Positions 55,801 through 61,800 of a stretch of 64,000 bases of DNA are shown here, in pieces. A program made the position numbers and the translations under genes. Positions within the stretch are counted from its first letter, which is position 1; each line of letters begins with the position of its first letter. Source of the DNA: Micrasema longulum (taxonomy: Eukaryota > Arthropoda > Insecta > Trichoptera > Brachycentridae); NCBI GenBank assembly GCA_022494885.1, contig JAGVSM010002866.1, forward strand, positions 1 through 64,000. Reading direction: 5' to 3'. The notes beneath the pieces were generated by a model. That model did no database searches. It worked only from the letters and a program-made list of their open reading frames with translations, and was not told the origin of the DNA.

Positions 55801-58800
55801 AATGAAAGTATGACTGAATGTGAAATCACTGTGTATGGGGTTATACTAAAACAGGTAGAGGGATTTGTGTATCTGGGAAGTATGTTTACTAGGGATGGAA
55901 TGACTGAGAAAGATCTCGAAAGGAGGGTGAGTGCCGGAAACAGAGTGAACGGTGCACTTAAATCAACCTTGGCAAATAAATGTTTGTCGCAAGAGGCAAA
56001 ATTAGCAGTTCACAATGGAGTCCTGGGCCCGACGTATGGGAGTGAAATATGGACTTGGGAAAACGGGGATGAAAGTAGGCTGAATGCTTTCAAAATGCGA
56101 TCTTTCAGGCGAATTTGTGGTAAAACTACGTACGATAGATGCACAAATGTTGAAATTCGTACATTATGTAAGGCTGAGATGACAAAATCAAGAAAGGAGC
56201 TCTGCGTTGGCTCGAACGTGTAGAGCGAATGGACAGCGAAATAACAGCTAAAAAGATTCATAGTTTGAATGTTGATGGATGCAGAAATAGAGGAAGACCA
56301 AGAAAGACAGGGCATGACCAAATTCAACAAACGCTTCAAGATGGAAATGTCAAAAATTGGAATAATCGGCGCGCGTGCATGAAAAGATGTATGAATTTAG
56401 AGGAAGTTAGATTTGTATGCAAAGACAGAGTTGTGTGGCATTCTATCCTCTCTGCCTACCCCTACGGAGAAACGACATGATGGTTTGTTCGTTGTTTGTT
56501 GTACATTCATTGAATGTGATAAGGCCTCCGAGGTCTGAATCCTGCTCTACCACAACTTGTTTCCTATTTTCAAACACAGTTTTTTTTACTAGAAATGGCT
56601 CAAGAATGGAAATATTTACGTGAATCAGTCTATATGACTTATTTAGCAGTGCTGATGTACTAAATATATTGTATTTAAATATTATTGTTTGGCTTTAAAA
56701 ATATGTTTACATTGTACTTTCTGAAATTGTCAAATGTATATCTTTTAAGTCAACTTATTTTGTAGGCATAAGATTGTTTAAGTATATTTTTCTGTAAAAG
56801 TGTGTTTTAAATAAATAAATAAAAAATAAATTAAAAAATATTCAATATAATATAAACATTTTTTTGTGTACAACCACTAAAATAAATATTGTATGCCGAC
56901 CGGTTTCATAACATGGGTGTTCCTTTCGAATAATTCCTTTAGAACGCACAGAATACAGAACACCTAAATCCTACAAATATGAGTTGCGACATATTGCACT
57001 ATAACTGTGGATATCTAATTCTGTGTGTGCGTTTTCCAGATAAGTGCGTGAGCTCCCTGTCCCTGGGGGCGCAGGGGGCGGCGGCCGTGACCTCCGCCGG
57101 GGAGCTGTGGGGGTGGGGGGGAGCGCGCCCCCTCCAGCTGCTGCACCGCTGCCCCGACAGCCTGGCCGTTGTAGGTTTGTAACAACCAAATTTTACCGAG
57201 GACATAAAATATGTGTAATTGAAAATTTATATTTAAAGCACTGACTAAAGTAAACAGAGAAGTTTTATTGATAAATTTATTTATAATTTTATAAAAATTA
57301 TGAAAATAAAACAATTTTGTGTTTTTAAGCCCGTATTTTTATTTTTTTACCGACCGGTTTTTGAAGCTTCGTCGGCCTCGTTTGCCTGCCACAGGGACGA
57401 AGGAGCATATGCAGCGAGTGAGGCTGAGCCTCACTGAAAAATCATTGCTATTCACTAGCACCTAATATGTATTTAAATTCGCATTATATCAACACATTAT
57501 GAAGATAAAAAACTAGCAACCAATATAAAAATGCTCAAAGATGCCTATAAACATGGTCCGTACTGCAGTGGCGAGCCGTGATTTATTTTATAGGTAATCT
57601 ATTAAAAATGTTCATTAATTTGTACTACATATAAGTACTTACATAACATGTAAGTAATGTAATTATAAATTACTACTTTTTCTGTGGTTCTGTGAAAATC
57701 AACTCAAACAACAATTATTACTAACCACGCGATATACGTAACTTTAATCTACACTATTTTAATAGAATACTAAACTTGTACAAAAGTTTATTAACACATA
57801 CCACAATGACATTCAGCAGATATTTTCATTATGATCTGTCATTGACAGTACTGTCAAGACTTGAGCACTGGCCGATTTCTTTTAAAATGAATAATGCCTA
57901 AAACGGCCACTGCGAACGCCACCTGTCCTATGTGATACATAATATGTCAACGGTATCCCATCAAAGAAAAATAGTCCTTCGGAAATAATGTTCGAAATAC
58001 TAGTTTCCAAATAGAGAATCTTCTAAAAATATTTGTAATCTGCAAGTTTGTTTTAGTACTAAAAAAGCCGACTTGGGTTAAAGACGAAAAATACAGTGTA
58101 CTTTTTTGTATGGAAGAATAAGCTGAGGTAATCGGCTAGTTTTATCGTTCAGTGAGAATGGACTGGGCGCTGGCGCTGGGCGCACTTCATAGATATTTTT
58201 TTGTAGAAAGATATAAACGGTGATTATAATAAATAACAATTACTTTATATATTTTCCCATAAACATGGTTACTATAAATTATTATACTTTAAAGTCAAAT
58301 ATAATGGTAAGCTGTGCATAATCGCTTACTTTGACGATTCGCCCCTGCCGTACTGTGTTATTTACTGTAGGTCTACTTAACATTTACGCATATTATACTT
58401 ATCCTTAAAAGCTGAGCTTCACTAGAAATTTGGTATCAAAGACGCCACTGGCCTGCCATGCAAGAGGTCTCGGGTTCGATTCCCTTCATAGTTGATGCGA
58501 AATATTGATTAAAAACAGTGTTTCGACACTAGAATATTTTTTATAGTCCCTGGACTGGCGCCTGAAGCGTAAGACTTATCATCTTACCTTCATGTAACAA
58601 AAATGATCGAGATACGCTGCGATTGGTCTGCCAAAGCAGGGCCGTATGCACCATTAGGTGCGAAAAGGGAATGAAGATGACGAAGATTTCAAAGCTTTTA
58701 GAAAATTTAGTTATGAATATTATCCTTTTTTTATTTTAACAGTGTGTACTAAATTGTAAATCTTAACATAGGGAGGTAATAAATGAAGTCTTTTTGTCTT

Positions 58801-61800
58801 GTAATATTTTTTTTTGTGATGGTATACGGAGTGAGGGATGAGGGGGGTCGAAATTCCTCCTTCCAAAACAAAATCCTTTCGAGTGTAAAGGTTATGTATG
58901 TATGTATGTGTGCGTAAAATGATTATTATGTGTCAACACAGGTGTCAGCTGCGGTCCCAGTCAGATGTTAATATGGAGCGAGGCTCGGCCGTGGTCTCTG
59001 CCGCCTTCCCTTCCGTTCGTTCTCGATCTCACCGAGTCCACATTCAAGTAAGTCCATCGAGCAAACAGTACCCGTTCTGCAGATTATCATTATTTATTTC
59101 ACAAAATGACGCACAACCCAAAAAAGTCTTAAGTTGCGTTATTTTATAGTTAAACAACGGAACAGTAACGAACGCAATTAAGCGGGTCAAATACTTAGGA
59201 CATGTAAATACTGACAGACTTACAGACGATGATGACATAGAACAACAAAGGCTAATGTGGTGCACTAGAAATGCTCTCTTTCTTAACGTGGATAAGTGTC
59301 ATGTAATGCGGTTTTCTCTAATCAAAATTATTAATTAGTAATTATTTATTATTTTATTTATTAATTACATTATGCATACATTTGTTAAGGACAGAGACAC
59401 AGTTTGTAGCGACACAATCAGGAACGACCCATGTCTGTGAACTTGCTCCGACTCGCTAGAAAATCCATATTGAGTCGCGGCACTTGTAATGCATTCATAA
59501 CCACATTCACACACATATATATTCGCACATACATATTTATATTATGTTTTATACATACATATACATATATATTAAGTTTATACACATCATTGATACTTTA
59601 TACATTATTACATTTTACATTTATAAATACATATTAATCATTTACCAGTTAGTCCACGTTTGATCGCAGAAATCCATTCCCGTTTGAGCAAACCAATTAC
59701 TCAAACCGGATTTGAATTTTGAAAATGACTCAGATTCCTTTGTTACCTGATCTAGTAAATTAAAAATTCTTGGACCTACCACAGAGAAATGTCTCCTAGC
59801 CAAAGTTGTTATACTTTTTGGTACGTAGTAATTTACTTTAGAGGAATATCTTGTTATTATTTCCTGTTGTGTTCTTTGTTTACTACTTGTGGTCCAAATG
59901 TTTGTCAATGCTTCTTTCTTTTTTCTTTAAATGTTTTAAACTATTCTTTTATCAGACAGAGACACAATATTTCAATATCATTAATGTATAAATCTGTAAA
60001 TAAATTATCTGTTAGGGCTCTACTTTGGTACAAATTAATTTGTCAGCATGCATCGCACTCCGAGTATAAACTCAAGTTGGTGCATGATTACAACACCAGG
60101 TTTACTAGTATGGAAGGGCTAGCTGTTCCTAGATACTGCAATAAATATGGCAAAAGGACACTGCAATACAGTATACCTAAAATATTTAATATGTTACCAA
60201 ACAATATTAAAAATACTGAGTTAAATACAGGAGTTCGACGTTTGCTCAAATTATGGTTATTAGAAAAAAGTTTTTTGTATTAGTGATAGTTTTTAATTTT
60301 TCAAAATGTAACCTGTAATTGTTTTTCAAGTAAAATTATTGTTAATGTAGGCTAAGTGTAAATAATTAATGTAATTTATAAGAACCTGCTGACGAGTTGT
60401 ATGTATGCAACTCAGCAGGACTTTAATTTAAGAATATATTGTAAATATTTTTTAAAAATAAATTTTAAAAAAAATATAAAAAAATTGTAATATTTAAACC
60501 TTATAAATTGTATACATGGACAATGTCCGTTAATAAATAAATAAATAAATAAAAGTTGATCAGACATGACTTATAATAGATTTGTCTAATTGAAATAACT
60601 TTGACCTCTTTAAACAATTAATCCGATGAAAAGGTAGGAGGATATTTAAATATTATTTTTAGTACGGTTTTTTAAGTTATCATGAGCGGTAATGCGACAT
60701 TAACTCTTGTAAAGTGAATAAATGATCTGGGTATCATCTTTGATGATAAATTAACTTTTGTTACCCAAATGAATGAGATGATTAATAGAGCCACAAAAAC
60801 CCTAGGCTTTGTTATCAGAACAACAAGAGAGTTTAAGTCTGTTGATGCATTAAAAATATTATACATGACCCTAGTAAGAAGTCAGTTAGAATGTGGGTCC
60901 TCAGTTTGGCCTCCTCATTATGTTACCCATGTAAACAGTGTGGAGAAGGTCCAACACATGTTTTTAAGATTTATGAATTTCAAATTAAACATCCCAATTG
61001 AAGAGTTAAACTAGAAATGTTTAATGAAGCAGTTAAAATTAATATGTATTGGTGATAGAAGGGAAATTTCAGATTTAGCGCTGCTTTTTAAGTTATCAAA
61101 TAATGTTCTTGACAATCCCAAAGTTTTAAATTGTGTGAATTTTTATGTGAGACAGCGTGGGACGAGACAAAATACTTATTTTGCTGTTGATTTGCATAGT
61201 TTAAACTGTGCTAAAAACTCACCTATTCCACGGCTCCACATGTAAGCGAACAAACATGGAAACTTAGATTTATTTAATTTATCTTTATACAAATTAAAAT
61301 CAATACTTTTGTTATACTTGTTTTACTGTTTATACTATGATACATCACCTCTGTTCAATACTTTTTATATTTAAACTCTTTATTTATTGTTAATTTGCTT
61401 CATACCTATGTTATAATTTCTTATTTATTTTTCTTTTTTTGTATCTTTATTTTATGCTGATTTTATTTTATGTATTTATATTTTCAATACTTGTGTACAG
61501 GTGTTTTGTTTCATTATAATTGTTTGTATATATTATTTTATAATATTTGAGTTTGTCCAAATGTTCATAGACAAAAGACTGGACTTCACCCCCTCGGGGG
61601 TCATTAAGATTAACAAATTACAACAGGGATGGAGAATACCTTAAATAAGGGAATATGGAAGTCAAGGCATTAAGAAAAACGAATATCGGGTTGTGGTCCC
61701 GTGGCTAGTGTCTCGGACTCACGGACCAAAGGTCCGTCGTTCGAATCCCACTCTACCCCAACTTGATTCCATTTTCTAATAGTGAGTTATTTACAACTCG

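Noticed and set aside
57171..57173. Splice donor GTAGGT for exon 14
   Set aside because: It would leave phase 0, while exon 15 needs phase 1; the donor four bases further gives the conserved VVGVSCGPSQ junction.
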